Positions 1 through 13,741 of a stretch of 64,000 bases of DNA are shown here, piece by piece; position 1 is the stretch's first letter, and each line of letters begins with the position of its first letter. The notes beneath the pieces are model-generated. The model worked only from the letters and a program-made list of their open reading frames with translations, was not told where the DNA came from and searched no databases. Made by a program: the position numbers and the translations under genes. Source of the stretch: Anoplopoma fimbria (taxonomy: Eukaryota; Chordata; Actinopteri; Perciformes; Anoplopomatidae); contig NC_072453.1 of the NCBI RefSeq assembly GCF_027596085.1, positions 8,322,448 to 8,386,447 of the forward strand, written 5' to 3'.

Positions 1-3000
1 CTAGGCATTGCGTTGTAGCCACAAAGATTTTCACCCTCCCCCTGTAATCGACGCCCTCATTCACATGCTTCCTCACAGAAACCCCTAAAAAAAGATATAT
101 ACATAAAAAAAAAAAAGAAAGAGGGTTGGCCCTCTCTGACTCCTCGATTAGTATTCTGAGAGGCAGACAAAGAGGGCCGCAGAAGAATTAATAGCCTTTG
201 ACATTCTCAACTTCCTTTCCAGAATCCAGTGTGATTGGTGGGGAGGTTTTTGTGTGGGTGATGATAAGAACGCCGGAAGGCAGGCTGACATTGCAAGTCC
301 CCAGACAACCGGGTTCATTAGTAATGTCTGGCGAGATATGTCTTAACCTGAGTCCTGTCCTCTTAAAGTCCCCCTTCTTTTTTCTTTAAATTCCAACGCA
401 TTTATCACCTAAACATAAAAGCCAAGAAAATAAATTTTGGGGAAAAGGATATTTCTTTTTTATGAAGAGGGCCAAGCTTGATGAATCAAACACTTTTTCT
501 GTTCGCCGTGCATCAGGTCGGTTATTTCTCCAGGCGGTCTGAACCATGAAAATGATCCGCTCCCTGCAGATGTCGTACATGACTTTGAGTATTTAATCAC
601 AGTCTGGTTTGTGAAATGATCAAGGCTGATCAGTAGTGATTTATGAGAAAGATGCGCAGGCAAGATGACTTGTTTAACTCCCATCTCCTGATAAATAACA
701 GCTGCAGAAGGAAAAACAAATACTATACATCTGTTATGGAGTTGTTTCAAGAATTTTCTACCATCAGAACAACGTCTGTGGGAAATAGTTTGACTGTGTT
801 TATGCAGCGATTATTTTGCTGGCTGATTTCATGTTTTACACACAATATATTTACATTTGACTACTTCTAGGCCAACAAAAGCAACCAAGCAGGGCTAAAC
901 AATAAGGATACCTGGGCTATAAAATGCCACATCGGGCTATTAAATCTAGCTACTATCAAGAGGTTAAAAAGAATTCGACACATTTTTGTTTTTGGAAACA
1001 ATGATTGAAGCAGCTAAGGAGTGAGCCTTCTAATATATTGTATTGTTTTATCATTCTGCAGTGCCCTGGTCAACGTTTGATTGTTTTTTTTTTTTAAACC
1101 ATCTCACCTTCTTCTCCTCTCTGTTGAGAGTTGCAAATGCACAGTATCGCGAGAAAATGGCGACGCATGCAGACAACCTTTATGAGCTGAAAGTGCAGAC
1201 GAGCCTTTCTATCGTTCTGTAAACAGAAGTTTAGTACGCTGGTGTTACAGAGGATGTGGGTGAAAGTCCAACTATGAATTTTAAAGTTTGTCGCAAGTTT
1301 GAGAGCAAGGCGGATAAAACATGAAAATAAATTTTGGTCTTTCTTGTTATTTGATTACCACTAATAAATAGAAAAAATGTGTATAGGTGTTAGGAAAAAA
1401 ATTACTTTTGGCTAGTAGATTTCTGACCCACTTGCCCCCCCCCCCAAAAAAAAAACAACCATGAACATTGAACTCTGTTAGGCATCTTTTATCAGTGAAT
1501 ATTATGGTGCTTCTGGATGCCATGCTCATTTTTCACCATTAGTTAGTACTTTTTATTATTTTCATATAGAAAAGATTACCTAGAAAGTGACTGCTATGTG
1601 ACTGAAGCAACTTTTACCAGAATTTTTCATGCAGAATTATGTTTTGTAAAAATGTGGACCACAAAGAAAGACAAATAAAATTGTTTAATTTTAATTTAAA
1701 CATTTTAATTTCAGTCAGGTCTGACATTGTTCAGCTCTTGTAAATAACATTTTTCATAATTTTTCTGCGGTGGGGCCGGTGGTTCATTTAGTAGCTCGGA
1801 CTCATGACCTCAATACAATGCTCCATTATTCTGGTTGTGGCCCTGCACACAAAGGTTGTTGATGGAAACATTCACATTCTATTTAGCTGAAATTTCAAAC
1901 ATTTGCTCAAAACTTGAGCAACATTTTACTGGAAACTTTTTGTCTGCCTAGGTGGCCCCTACCTGCTTGCAGACCTCTCCACCTCCCAGCATGCTTCACT
2001 GTTTTGTAAACCTTGCACCGTGCCCATGTCAACCTTCTATTCTCCTCGTTTCCTTACAGCCCACAGACGACCTTTACCCTCTCTCAAACCTCAATAATTC
2101 CCATTATCAGGTCTTCAATTCTCTCCTTCCCTCTCCTCTCTGCCAGTCAGACATTTATAAACACCCCCACACCCCCCTCTGCTCAGCTGCCGAACGCAAA
2201 CCAAGACAAATCCCACCACATATAAACAGGAAAGTCAGTGAAAAGACCTGACCTCCCTCCATTATACATGCCAACCGGCGTGTTGTCTGTCAGTCAGGAG
2301 CTGCTGGTCCGTAAAGAGCCCTTCATATGCGTGTGATGTTTACAGCGTTACACTAACATCTCCTGGCTTTTAGTTTTTTTTAGTTGTTTTTTTTCTGTGC
2401 TTCAGAGAATGTTCTCCCACTGCATTTTCTGAGGCGAGGAGCCTGTGAGAACGACGGTGGGAGAGTGTAATAGTTCCTGACAGAGGAATATCTGTCACGA
2501 GGGAATCACAGCTCTGTGGTCAGATTCACTGAGAGGAAAGTTCGCTGCTTTAGATGGAAGGATTTGCATGGGAGTTTTGGGAGTTTCCACAGAAGATGCT
2601 GACTTTGAGGGTACAAATGCAGCACAGTTTTGACTTCATTCCAGGCATTACTCTCAGTACCGAACACCGTGGCCAAATAAAGATTCGTTATTTTGATCAG
2701 ATTTTCCGTTCGTCTAGCAAAGACACAACAAAGATGGAGGCTTCTTTTTCAGACATTATTTTAAATTCAAAACAGCACTTCTCCCAACGTAAAGATTTTC
2801 CAGAGTAATGTAAAGGGCGGATCCCCTTAATGGTGCCTTATAAATCTGAGGTAATGTTCACCATGAAGGCTGCGCTCAGACAAATCTTCATCATGTCCAT
2901 GAAATACAATCGTTTGAGGTCAAGTTTGCTTACTTTAAATTTTCGTGTGATTAGTCATATTTCTGTGGTGGCAAGGAAATGGATTATTATTATTTGGGCC

Positions 3001-5860
3001 AAATATTTAACGTTCCCATTATTGGAGTGAGCGCATAAACAAATGCGTCATCAGCAATTCATTGCCCGTACAATAACACAGAGGCTGTTTCCCACAGCGG
3101 GGCCAGGCCTGGCAGCGGTGCTCAGCCTCTGCCTCGGAGCCGCTGGGATGGAGCCAGCTCAGGGTTCAGACCACCGCCGCACCAACACACACACACACAC
3201 ATACACACAGACCACCACTGCAGAGTCACAATACATCTGTGGTCACTGTGGACACACAAACCACCACTGCTTTGCATCATGGGCACTGGATGTTGTTACC
3301 ACCAGTACATCTGTTTCAACCTTCTTTGGTAGCAAAACAATAAATCATTTTCTCAGATGGAACTTATTGTCTTTTAAAGGTTCTTAACTACTGTTGAGGT
3401 TGATTTTTGTCTGAGTAGATTCTCTAATGTAAAATAAGAGTTAACAAACAGAGCAGTAAAAGAAGAGAACCTACAGAATACACATATTATATAAGGATAT
3501 ATAAGTTTACTAAAGATGCACAATAATACATTTTTATATTGAAAACCTACAGCTATAGTGAGGCATGAGGCATTGGCTACAAGACTGATCTAAGTTTGAT
3601 GTTTTGAGATTGATGGGTCATTAAATACTTGATTACCTCTAGCAATGACCAGTACCACTCACAACAACATACAGTAAACTACCTGTTGATTAAAGGGTTT
3701 CCCACTGAAGGTCCCTTTGTCGAAACTTAAGCCTTCTTTTTTTGTGTGTGTGTGGTCATGTTAACAAAGCATGGTTGTGCTTCTTATAAATTTGTTATAA
3801 TATTTATTGTAATATATTTTTTTTTAATGTCTTTTTATATTTACTAATTAGTTTATTTTTGTGGAGCCTCTCAGAAAAAGTTTGACTGAGTGATGGATCA
3901 TCCAATCACCTGCCAAGCACTTTTTTGAAAGTGCTTGCCCTTTTTACAAACAGTTTCTCAGATAGTTCACATGTGCAACAAACCAGCTGGCGCGTCAGGT
4001 TAGCAGTGTCGTTGCCTCTAGTTCAATCTAATTGCATCATTCTGTTTTTGGAGCTCTTCATCGACGAATCAAAAGGTCATGACCAGGTCGCTCTGTCGTG
4101 ACTCGTGGTCATCATCACAGCCCCGGGGAGTCGTTCAGAGGACGGTGATGTCACCTCGCGGGGCCTCCTGCACATTCCTGGATCGGACCAAAAAACCTCC
4201 AGCAAAGCAAGATGACATACGACTGCACTCTCAATGCACGCAAATGTCCCCGACTACATTTACACACTGCATTTAACCTGACACGTTACTACCCAAAGGA
4301 CTCGGGCTGTGTTGACATGGTAACACACATCTGTTTTTAAGCATTTTGTGGCACCAATGCGGTCTCTTAACAACATCATTTTCATGTGGTATCCCATTTA
4401 TTTTCTCAGTAAGGAGAAGCTCACATTCACGCCAGATCTTTATATTTAATGTCAAATTATTATAATGAAAGTTGTACAGACTGGGTGTACGTCTGATCTG
4501 ATGAAGTAAAAAATAAAATCTGATGTTTTTCCACTCAGACAACCTAATTTCTAGACTCCACCCGCTTGGAAAGTGACATTTCCTCCTCTGTACCACAAAG
4601 AGTTAAGAATCTGAACGTTTGGACCTGCGTAAATAAACCCTAGTTAAGACAACAAATCAAATATCAGATGCGTGTCCCCTAAATGGAGGGGAAAAAGAGA
4701 TTTGAGTCAGCAGAGCAGTCACAGCGGAGCCATTGTTTTTCCGTATCATCAAGATTAACAGCTACCCTGTAGTCTGGATGTAGCCTCTGGGACCGGGGAA
4801 GTGTGTTGTTAAGTTATTGTAGCATCTCAATTCATTTTCGTGGGAGTGTTTCCAGAGGAGACCCCCGCTGATCACTTCTTCATTCTCATGCTCTGACACG
4901 GAGGACATTCTGTAATCTGAGCGAAACATTGCGAGCGCGGGGGAATATCGAGCGGTGCCACAGCGCCGGTCATCTGGCGTACAGAATCTAAATCAAAAGT
5001 GCAAACGGGACACGTCAACGGAGGCTGCCGTGATTCTCCTTCAACTGGCAATAAAAAGTTGTGGCAACAATTTGACACGCTGCACTTAGTCACTTGTTAA
5101 CTTGATCCTAGCAAAGGTGTGGTTGAGTCATCATGTCAGCAGCCTTTAATCTCAGAAGACGAGACATCACAAAAAATATCTGATGACTGTAATGTGTGTG
5201 TGCATGCTTAGTAATCATGTGGTTGTTTCTCTATGTGTGTGTGTGTGTGCTCTCTGGTTTGGGAAGTGGTTAGAGAGAAATTCAGATTTGATCGGAGATA
5301 TTTCCTTTAGGTGGGTTACTATTTGCAGAACTGCTGTAATGACTCAGAGCGAAAAACGCCAGCGAGCATGCCGATACCCATCGCCAGAGCCTGGCAGGAG
5401 GCCAAGTCTGAGCTTTTGGACTGGGTGCACAGACATGCAGTGTGACCTCCAAATAACAGCATTACTGTTTGGATTACGAGGCATTAGGGAGGAGGAACGC
5501 AACAAGAGTTTTTGTTTGTGTTTAGTGCTTTTTGCAGAGTACAACCCTTTGGTGAACTAAGGGTATCTGTTGGGTCATGCGGGAAAAGTAGTACAATTAA
5601 CCCCTTCTAGACTATTGTCGCGAATTCGCTTCAAACCGCTTCCGGTCTTAATGCAGCCGAGGTGGCGTATGTATCACACTAATACCTGCATAGTTTACAC
5701 ATACCAAGGACACATCTCCACTTAATTTAGCACTTAATTTAGCATCTGCATGACAGCAAAAAACACAAATAATCATTTTTTTTATATAATTGTAAATAAA
5801 TTCAAGCAATAAGGGGTTAAAGATGGGTAGATCGGCTGGCTTATTTTCAGACATAGTTGA
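1..5860. other. Intergenic DNA, no gene recognised
   Basis: The reading frames here are short, without family resemblance or splice-supported continuation. Apart from poly(A)/(T) runs, a short (CA)n tract (3181-3204) and a GC-richer patch around 3085-3180, I see no gene, RNA gene or clear mobile element. Confidence 0.6.
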
Positions 5861-5864
5861 GAGT

Positions 5865-6594
5865 CAGTTGCAGCTGGTCAGCTTAGCTTAGCATAACAAC
5901 TGGAAAGGGTGAAGCAGCTAGCCTGTCTCTTGCCAAAAGTAAGCCTACAGCCCCTCTAAAGCTCTCTAATTAATATGTTATAACTTGTTTGTTTAATCCG
6001 ATCACCACCCTGAAGTGTAAAGACGACAAGTTGTGGTTTTATTGGAGGGTTATTGTATATGCTGGACTACTTTTTGGAAAACACCAATTGTGTCGCTTTC
6101 TTCTTTAACTATTTAAGGTGATTTGGGTGTTGCGCTACTGCCGAGCCTGCTGTAACTAAGCAACCAAAACCTGCGTACTGCTATGACGATGATGATGATG
6201 ATGAAGTGGCTTTAATTTAGCAGTAAACCTACTAATCTACACAAAGTCAGATTTAGTAAAATAAATGGATTTCCTGCACCGCAAATACATCACAGTAGCC
6301 TAATGCTTGATTTATCATCTTCAGTTCGGCTGACCTTTCAACCCGATGTTGGTATGTCCTCTTACCTTTGGACAGAGCCAGGCTAGCTGTTTCCCCTTTG
6401 TTCGGGTCTTAATGCTAAGCTAACCTGTTGCTGGCTGTACCTTAAGGATGCAGGAGATATAGTGTCAGAATGGACGTTGCGATGTATGCATTTGCAATAG
6501 TCAGATTGCAGGATGTGTGATGTCGGCAAATTAACCCAAACCCAAACTTTTCCAAAGAAAGCATATTTCCTGAAATGTCAAACTATTCCTTTAA
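5865..6594. mobile_element. Foldback/MITE-like dispersed element with long inverted arms
   Basis: The segment 5865-5943 and the segment 6361-6438 are imperfect inverted repeats of about 78 bp, sharing blocks such as GCTTAGCAT and CAGCTAGCCTG on opposite strands. They flank about 420 bp of unrelated sequence. The right end reaches a CAAACTATTCCTTTAA-type terminus (to 6594) that I associate with a short non-coding element common in percomorph fish. The left terminus beyond the arm is not clear, so the element may be truncated. It carries no transposase frame and would depend on another element for mobility. Confidence 0.6.
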
Positions 6595-6599
6595 TTCGC

Positions 6600-9500
6600 G
6601 GCCAAACCACAAATAGATTTTGTTTGGCACTTCTCGAAGCAACAACTTGCTACCAAAGCACTTTTCAGTTGACAGAAGAAGCTTTTAGATCAATTCTTCT
6701 TTAAACCTGCTCCCTGAAACTAGCATCCAACTATCCAACTGCGCTCACACAGCGACACACACATCGTACACAAACGCACACACACACCTTACGTTACGCT
6801 CATCAATCATCCTTTTACCACAGGAGTGTCCTCCAGGATTGAGTCTTAATGTCTTTAATGAAATCTGGACCATGTGTTGTAAACCAATATTAGTTTACAG
6901 TCCCTGGGCCTTTCAGCCTAGTTTGGTCCTGTGCCTAAGTACTTCTCAAAATCAAATCCATTTATAATGCAGTGGTGCGTGAACATTTGCTTTCCCTTAA
7001 AGGCCCAAGATGGAATTGAATCTGCATCATTAAAATCGCCCTGCCAGCTTTGTTATAACGTACGTCATTGTGCTGAAGACATTCTCTGACTGACTGACTG
7101 ACCCAGACTTTGCTTTTAACATAAATGTTGGTCTTTTTTTTTTTTAAGTTACCACTGGAAGCTGAAAGTTGCAGAGAGCTCATTTCCCATGGTAAAATCA
7201 TCCATCATAAATGTTTGTGCATTTCTTCGACTCAAAATAAAACCAGTACTGGGGCTTTAAAGTGGCAAACCATAAGATTTCAGTCCGGGTTGATTTATAG
7301 TTTATATTCGAGTGAAAAACCAAAGAGTTCCATTTTATATTGTGTCCGAATAGGGCCTGTGTCCACGTAGTGTCTCTTTCTGATCGCCAGCGTCTTTTAT
7401 CAATTGTTCCCAGTGAGGAGAGAGCCCATGTGGCCGCATACAGAAAACTTGCTCCAGTCAGCGTCTTTTTTTTCTAAGCGCTTTTGATAAGCTTGTTTTG
7501 GCCGCATTTGTCTATCCTGAACTTCATATTTTGGACACACGATCATTATCATGACAAAGACCGAAACGCCCATTTGTGGGAACAGATCGGTTGTGCGGAT
7601 ACTGAATTCTGTTGGCAAGTGTTGTGCCTCCTTTCTTTAGCATTTCGGCTATCAGATTGAGCTGTGACAACCTCATCTATATAAAGTATGAAGCAGGCAT
7701 CCTTTGGTTGGTGCAAATGGTGAGAAAATCAATGTTGAACAAATACATGGTAGCCCAAACAGGAGAAGAACTTGAATAAAAGCAAAGGAGCAAATATGTT
7801 TTTGTCATAGAAACATTTAAAAAAGGCGTTTTTTTGAGCAAACTCTCGGATGAAGACACTCTTTTTCTTTCATGTGGAGGCCCAAGCATTTTTTCTTGTG
7901 ACAGTGATGAGGGAGAAGGCGTGGGAGACTCGGGGGTCTCTGCTGGGTGTGAAGCTGTGGTCGACTGGGCTGACAGGAGGGAGACTTCTCCCTCAAATTT
8001 GCATTATTTAGCTGGATGTCTGCATCGTTAACACATGCTCTGGCAGCTGTGTGAAACATTTTCTTAGCTAGTGATGGAAGGTTAGAGACCACTACATCCC
8101 CCACGGTACCATGATTCCTCTACATATACTGTATGTTGACATGAGACATAACAGCGAAAAAGAATCGAATTTGACAAATCCTCATTATTTGAATATTTCT
8201 TTATCACATATGGACACTTCCGATGACTGTTATCACAAGAATTGGTGTCGTCATGTTTTTGCATTCAGGTATGCTTATGCAACAGTAAACATATGTGCGT
8301 CCTGTGTGTGTTTGTGAGCGTCTCTACCCCACTTCGAGGAGGTTTTTCCCTGCATGGACACCTCCCTGACGCCCCACCCAGGGGAGACAATAGAGCAAAA
8401 GGAGGGTCCCTGCCTGACAAGCACCATCGGATGACTCTCACCAAATGCTATGCAGGGTGACATCTGCAAACCATAACAACCCCTTAAAACCCCCCGAAAA
8501 AATGTGATACAAAGAACAGGGCCACGGCCTTTTTCCTGCTCACATAATGAGGCCACGGGATAAGCATCTTCACGGAGAAAGAGAAGAGAGGAAAAGGAGA
8601 GAGAGGCTCCTTGAAGTTCAACCCGAGTGTCAGCTTTGTTTGACAAACATGAATTATTAAGATGTCACTTTTTTGCTAAACATTTATATTACACCTCGGT
8701 GTATGTAATTACAATGCGTGACATACACCATAAGCATTGGCGCGGTGAGCGATTCAGCATGTTGATCCCGAATTATCCCGATTGTCACCTTTTTAAACCG
8801 GGATCTTATTTATCAAAAGGATTCCAAACTGTCGCTCTTTTCCTCTCCACTCCACTTTGACAAATACATCCGATTATTACACTCAAGTCTTTGATACAAT
8901 CTATCCAAACGAGTAGTGAGCTCGGAGGAAACTCACTCCGCTGCATTTGTTCCCATTGTGTGGGTGAGTCCAGTCATGGCAGATTAAGGTTTGGGGGCGG
9001 CCCTTAAATAAATGCTGGCTCCTTCAAGGATCAACTCCATCAGACGCCAAAGCAGCCTCAGGACTTACTGGTTCACAGCCACTACATTTCAACATAAAGA
9101 CCCCTTTACTCCAGTTGTCCTTTACTGTAAAACATGTGATAAAATCCAGAAGAGCTATTTTCTTTCTCTGATATAAAAAAATGTATCTGAATACCTGGAG
9201 AATTGTTTGGATTGTAAAACTTTAGAGGTGTGATGATTAGTCAAAGCTGCTGAGACATATATCAACTTTCACAACGTGGTTTGACAGTTCATAAAGTTTA
9301 TAGAAGATCTAGAATATCTGATATTAAGCCGAGCATACAGAGCACGACTTTAGACATTTTGTTGTCTGTCTGCGATATAAAGCCAAATATCACGTTTCAT
9401 ATGCTTACAATTTATGGTGCGACCGTCAAGCTTCTACATCCTCACGCTGTACACGTAAAACAGAAAATATGGACTGTTCTTGGAATTGACAATTGTCAAT

Positions 9501-10560
9501 AAAGATTCATTTGAAAGCTCTGAGTGAGCTAAAAGTTTGTTTGCCCGTGGAGGTCTGTGACGTTACAACAGTACGGTTAACGATGATGCTAACGAAGCAA
9601 TGTCTGCATATTGGTCGTACGAAACCGCAAAGAGGCACGCAGAGTTTACTGGTGCCACAGATCGACCAACATGACCTCCATGTTTTCTGTCCACATGATG
9701 CGCCTTGTCGCCATCAGATGCTCTGCAGTGAGAAACAAAGAAGCCACTCATGGCTCTGCTTCTACTGAGCAAGAGCCTGAAACGGGCGACCAAACTTTCT
9801 GACATAATACGATCTGAATGTCTGACGGGAGCAGTTGATTGGTCCTCACTACCTTCGTTATACTCTGCATTGCGGTCTACCTCTAAATTGAGTCCTGCAG
9901 CCCAAAAATTGTGTCAGAAACTGACTAAAGCCTGCAGATCTCAAATCAGTGCAAAATAAACCTGCAGAAAAAAAAGCATACGAGCCGTCATCCTCAGTGA
10001 TATTCAATCAGACTGAACTTGGATAAAGTTTGCTCATATGACCCAGAGAGGGAGTGGACCAGATGTCTTATCTCTGTTATGTCAGTGGAGGATCAGTGTC
10101 AGAAAAATGCCAGCACGCTCCACCAAAGCCCCCCGGCGAGTCCCGATGCAACCCTACCTCCATGGCCGACTTACACGCAGCTGAAGGAGAAGCTCCGCCG
10201 CTGCTGCTCGGACTCCACCTTGGCTTCCTCTCTCATTTCCTCCTCTGTTGCCATTTTTTTGTTGAACACATGTAATTGCGGTGTACTTTTCCCCTTTTTT
10301 CCTCTCTGGCGAACAGGGAAAGCCCTGTGGATTCACAGGCATTGAACCCTAATTGGTCTAATGGCGGTGGTATATCTAAATTACCTCCCTCCATCCGTGA
10401 GGGTTGCTGTGTTTATGTCTGCTGCCCAGAGTTAACCCCCCCACCCGCTCCTGTCATTTATCGGGGCACTTGTTTGTTGTAGAATGCAGCTCCACTTCAG
10501 ATCTTTATCGCCGTGGCCAACTGACCTGTCTGGCCCTGCAGACAGTAAAACAGAGTACTT

Positions 10561-10600
<40 letters not shown>

Positions 10601-12000
10601 ATGCATTTTGTAACCGCTGTTTAACCGGAGAGGTCTTTCTCTGAAAACTTCTGTTTTTAAAAGGTTTGTAATAGCTATTTAACTTTGTTTGGACTGTGAA
10701 TGTTATATACTAACGCCAAACACAACCTGGAACGGTCTTTAACTATGAAAATATATAACCTGCAAACGTAAAAGTGAGGAGATTACTGATCTGAATATTT
10801 AAAGGATAGTTAGAAACTCCCTTATTTCTTTAAATGTGCCACTTAAGCACAACCCGCCACTTTCTTTTAGCGTTGTTGCTGCGTTTCCAGATCATAGCGA
10901 GTAAGTACCGTGTTATTATTAGCCTCAGAAACAATTTCCAAAACTATTAAAATAAGAGCCAAATTGCAATAAACTGGAATTCTCCTTTAAAACTTACACG
11001 GTTCTTTGTCTTAATGCACATTTACAAAAAGAATGTAACACTTGGCAAGAAAGACTTGGCAAGAAAGTACTTTATGCGATGTATTTTTTCTTTTATGCAG
11101 AGCTGCTTCTCCCTAGAGTGATTAGATCACATTATTTAAAGTGAAAGACAAATGAAAATAGACAAACCAAACGCCAAGATCTTTTTAAAAAACAGACAGT
11201 CATGGTGCAGCACTTAACCACTCTGACATCCACTACACGTTTCATGACATGTTATTGTTCTCTTCAATTATGAGTTAGGAAGAAAAAAACTGAGAAAGCC
11301 TAACAGACTCGTAGTTCCCATCGAACAGAAGTCGTGTTTATAAACCAGCACATTGAATACTAACCCAAATAACACTTCCGACCCCGACGAGAATGAAAAC
11401 AAAGCTAGGAGAAGGAATCTCAGTGCGGTTCCACGTCGGTTTCCCCCCCCTCAGGAAAACCTCCACCGCCTCTCCCTCATAACTTCACGGTTGCATGTAG
11501 CTCACTCCCCGTCCAGTGAGCAGGAACAGTTGCACTGACAGATGGGATGTGTAGGCCCGCATCAGCAAGGCCCTTGTTAGGCTGCAGAGTCACTTCCTCC
11601 TGGCGTGCTTGCCGGTGACCTGAGGTGACCCCTGGCTGCCCCTCCTCACCACAGGATCCATGTGAACACGCTCTGCCGCCGTGAATCCGGCTGTTGACAC
11701 CAAGAGAGGTGTTGAGGGAAATCCTTCGTGATGAAGGGAGTTCCAGCCAATTGAGAGGAAAAGAAAACCTGTTTTTTTGTTTAATTTTGTCTCAGTTGCA
11801 TTCAGGGATTTCTCTCGCCAATACAAGCCTGCTTTTTCTTTCGCTGCTGCTTTGGGAAGACAAAGGAAACACACGATGGCTAGCGTCTCATTTCCTGTCC
11901 TTGTCTCGTCTACCTAGTGAGTTCTTAAAAACGTCTGCCCTCAACAATACAATTCAACGTGACAGTGAACGCAAAATGGATAAAGCATGTGATTTTTGAA
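6600..12000. other. Intergenic DNA, no gene recognised
   Basis: Contains only short unsupported frames. Small features are a TGAC tetranucleotide repeat near 7087-7103, a 34-base T run (10563-10596) and a 14-bp direct duplication at 11040-11067. The stretch 9540-9960 has a somewhat different base texture and overlapping short frames, but I could not match it to a gene or element. Confidence 0.55.
10563..10596 (+). repeat. Poly(T) tract (34 bp)
   Basis: An uninterrupted T run. It could be the poly(A) tail of a retrotransposed copy on the minus strand, but no target-site duplication or source gene is visible, so simple-repeat expansion is equally likely. Confidence 0.85.
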
Positions 12001-12029
12001 ACAATAAAAGAGTGAAAGCAGATAATTCA

Positions 12030-12715
12030 ACATGTCATCATAACCTGATAAAGTGGAGGAAAAGTGACATAAAACATAATGAGATAAGACAGCAGGAGAC
12101 GAGATGAGAGGATGGGAGAGAAGAGGAGTGGAGAGGAAACAAGACAAATGGAAACGAGACGAGAGGTGACAAGATGAGATGAGACAACATAAGAGGAGAC
12201 AAACTGGAGGGAAAGTTTGGAGAAGTGAGGAGAGGAGACAAGACGAGAAAACGATAGGACAGGAGAGAGGAGGACCATAAAGGATTGATGAGATGGGACT
12301 AAAGAAATGTAGACAAGAGGACACAAGATGAGAGGAGACAAGAGGAAATCAGATTAAATTGGATGAGAAGGCAGGAGAGGAAACAGTAGGAAAGGAAACA
12401 AGGAAATGAGACAAGAGGATACGAGAGAATAAAACTACATGAGAGAAAAGACAGGACTACAGAAAAGAGGCGAGAGGAGACAAAATGAGCAGAGTGGAGA
12501 CGAAAGGAAAGTAGAGGGGAAGAGACAAGATGAGAAAACAGAGTAGGATATGAGACGAGACAAAAGGAGACAAGTCTAGGTGACTTGAGATGGGAGCAGA
12601 AAAGAGGAAAAGAGACAAGAGGAGACGAGGAGATGTTATAAGAAGAGACTAAATGAGCGGAAACAATAGGAGACGAGATGAGAGGAGAGAAAGGAGCACA
12701 GAGGTGAGTGAAAAA
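12030..12715 (+). repeat. Degenerate purine-rich satellite (GAGA-type)
   Basis: Nearly 700 bases in which the + strand is overwhelmingly A and G, built from variants of units such as GAGACAAGATGAGAGGA with no exact period. The opposite strand gives long Ser/Leu/Pro-rich frames that are artefacts of this composition. Such polypurine tracts can form triplex (H-DNA) and bind GAGA-type factors. It looks like an old, diverged minisatellite. Confidence 0.8.
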
Positions 12716-13473
12716 AAACTTTTCGTCCCCTCACTCCCTCCTCGCTCCCTCCAACTTGCTTCCTTCCCTTTGGCCTTCTTTTCTTTTTCTCGTCATTCCT
12801 CCTCATTTCCTTGCTCCCCAGTGCCCGGGCCCGGTCCAGGTCGAGGAGTCCTGGAGCGAAAGGTCTGCCTCAGAAACCTGCGAGGTCGGCAGAAAAAAAA
12901 AAAAAAAAAAAGAAAGGTGATTGAAACCATGTGAGATGAAGCAAGCTCTGGAATCAGCTTTCCGTATGAGCTAACCCCCGAAACCTTAGCTGACAAAAAT
13001 CTGGAGAGGATGAAGAGGTCCCAGTGCCCCGCCCGAGCATAAATAGAGACGCAAACAAAAAGGGGAAAAACAATAATCCTACACTTCTGGAGTAGATTAT
13101 CTTGTATACTGAACGCAGGTGCCGATACACAAACTATATACACATACACTTGACACAAACGATGAAAGGAATTTGATCAAAGTGACGTTACAAACAGACT
13201 CTGGTATCAATTTTACACCCTCGTGAGCTGTCGGGACGATACGCCCTTCCCCCCGTGGCGACTTTTGTACCTGGGTTTCCAAAACACTTCACACACACGT
13301 CAGATGCTATATTTTTTACATCACGGCTAGTGGAAGCAGTGACGCGTGACGTGGAGTGTTAGGAATGTGACGAACGCGTTTCCATGAGATTCCCAACGAA
13401 CTGAAACGCCGCAGGATTTGTCTAAGCCTCGTGTCAGCGTTACTTCAGGAGCATGATCCATCCTTTACACATA

Positions 13474-13499
13474 TGTGTGTGTGTGTGTGTGTGTGTGTG
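13474..13499 (+). repeat. (TG)n microsatellite
   Basis: A 26-base perfect dinucleotide run. Confidence 0.95.
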
Positions 13500-13713
13500 A
13501 GATTCATGGAGGTTGAAAAAATCTCTCACCACTGCCCAAAAACTCCTTTTGTTTATTTGTTTTGGGTGTAACTCTGAAACCATGGAGCCAGGCCACACAT
13601 CGCCTCAGCTTCAGATGGCAAGTCAGACATACCAGTCCTGAATAGCTCTCTCCCAGTATCTCCCTCCTCTTTTTCTCTCCGGTCTTATTGTTTCTGAGTC
13701 TGCTGCTCTTTTC

Positions 13714-13741
13714 CACACACACACACACACACACACACACC
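13714..13741 (+). repeat. (CA)n microsatellite
   Basis: A 28-base perfect dinucleotide run, only about 215 bases after the (TG)n tract at 13474 and in the opposite orientation. Confidence 0.95.

Noticed and set aside
9540..9960. Overlapping short frames with different base texture, considered as a decayed transposon or exon
   Set aside because: No transposase, RT or known protein motif could be identified.
11941..12341. Long Ser/Leu/Pro-rich frames on the minus strand (100-127 codons)
   Set aside because: They are translations of the degenerate purine tract; three overlapping frames are open because of base composition.
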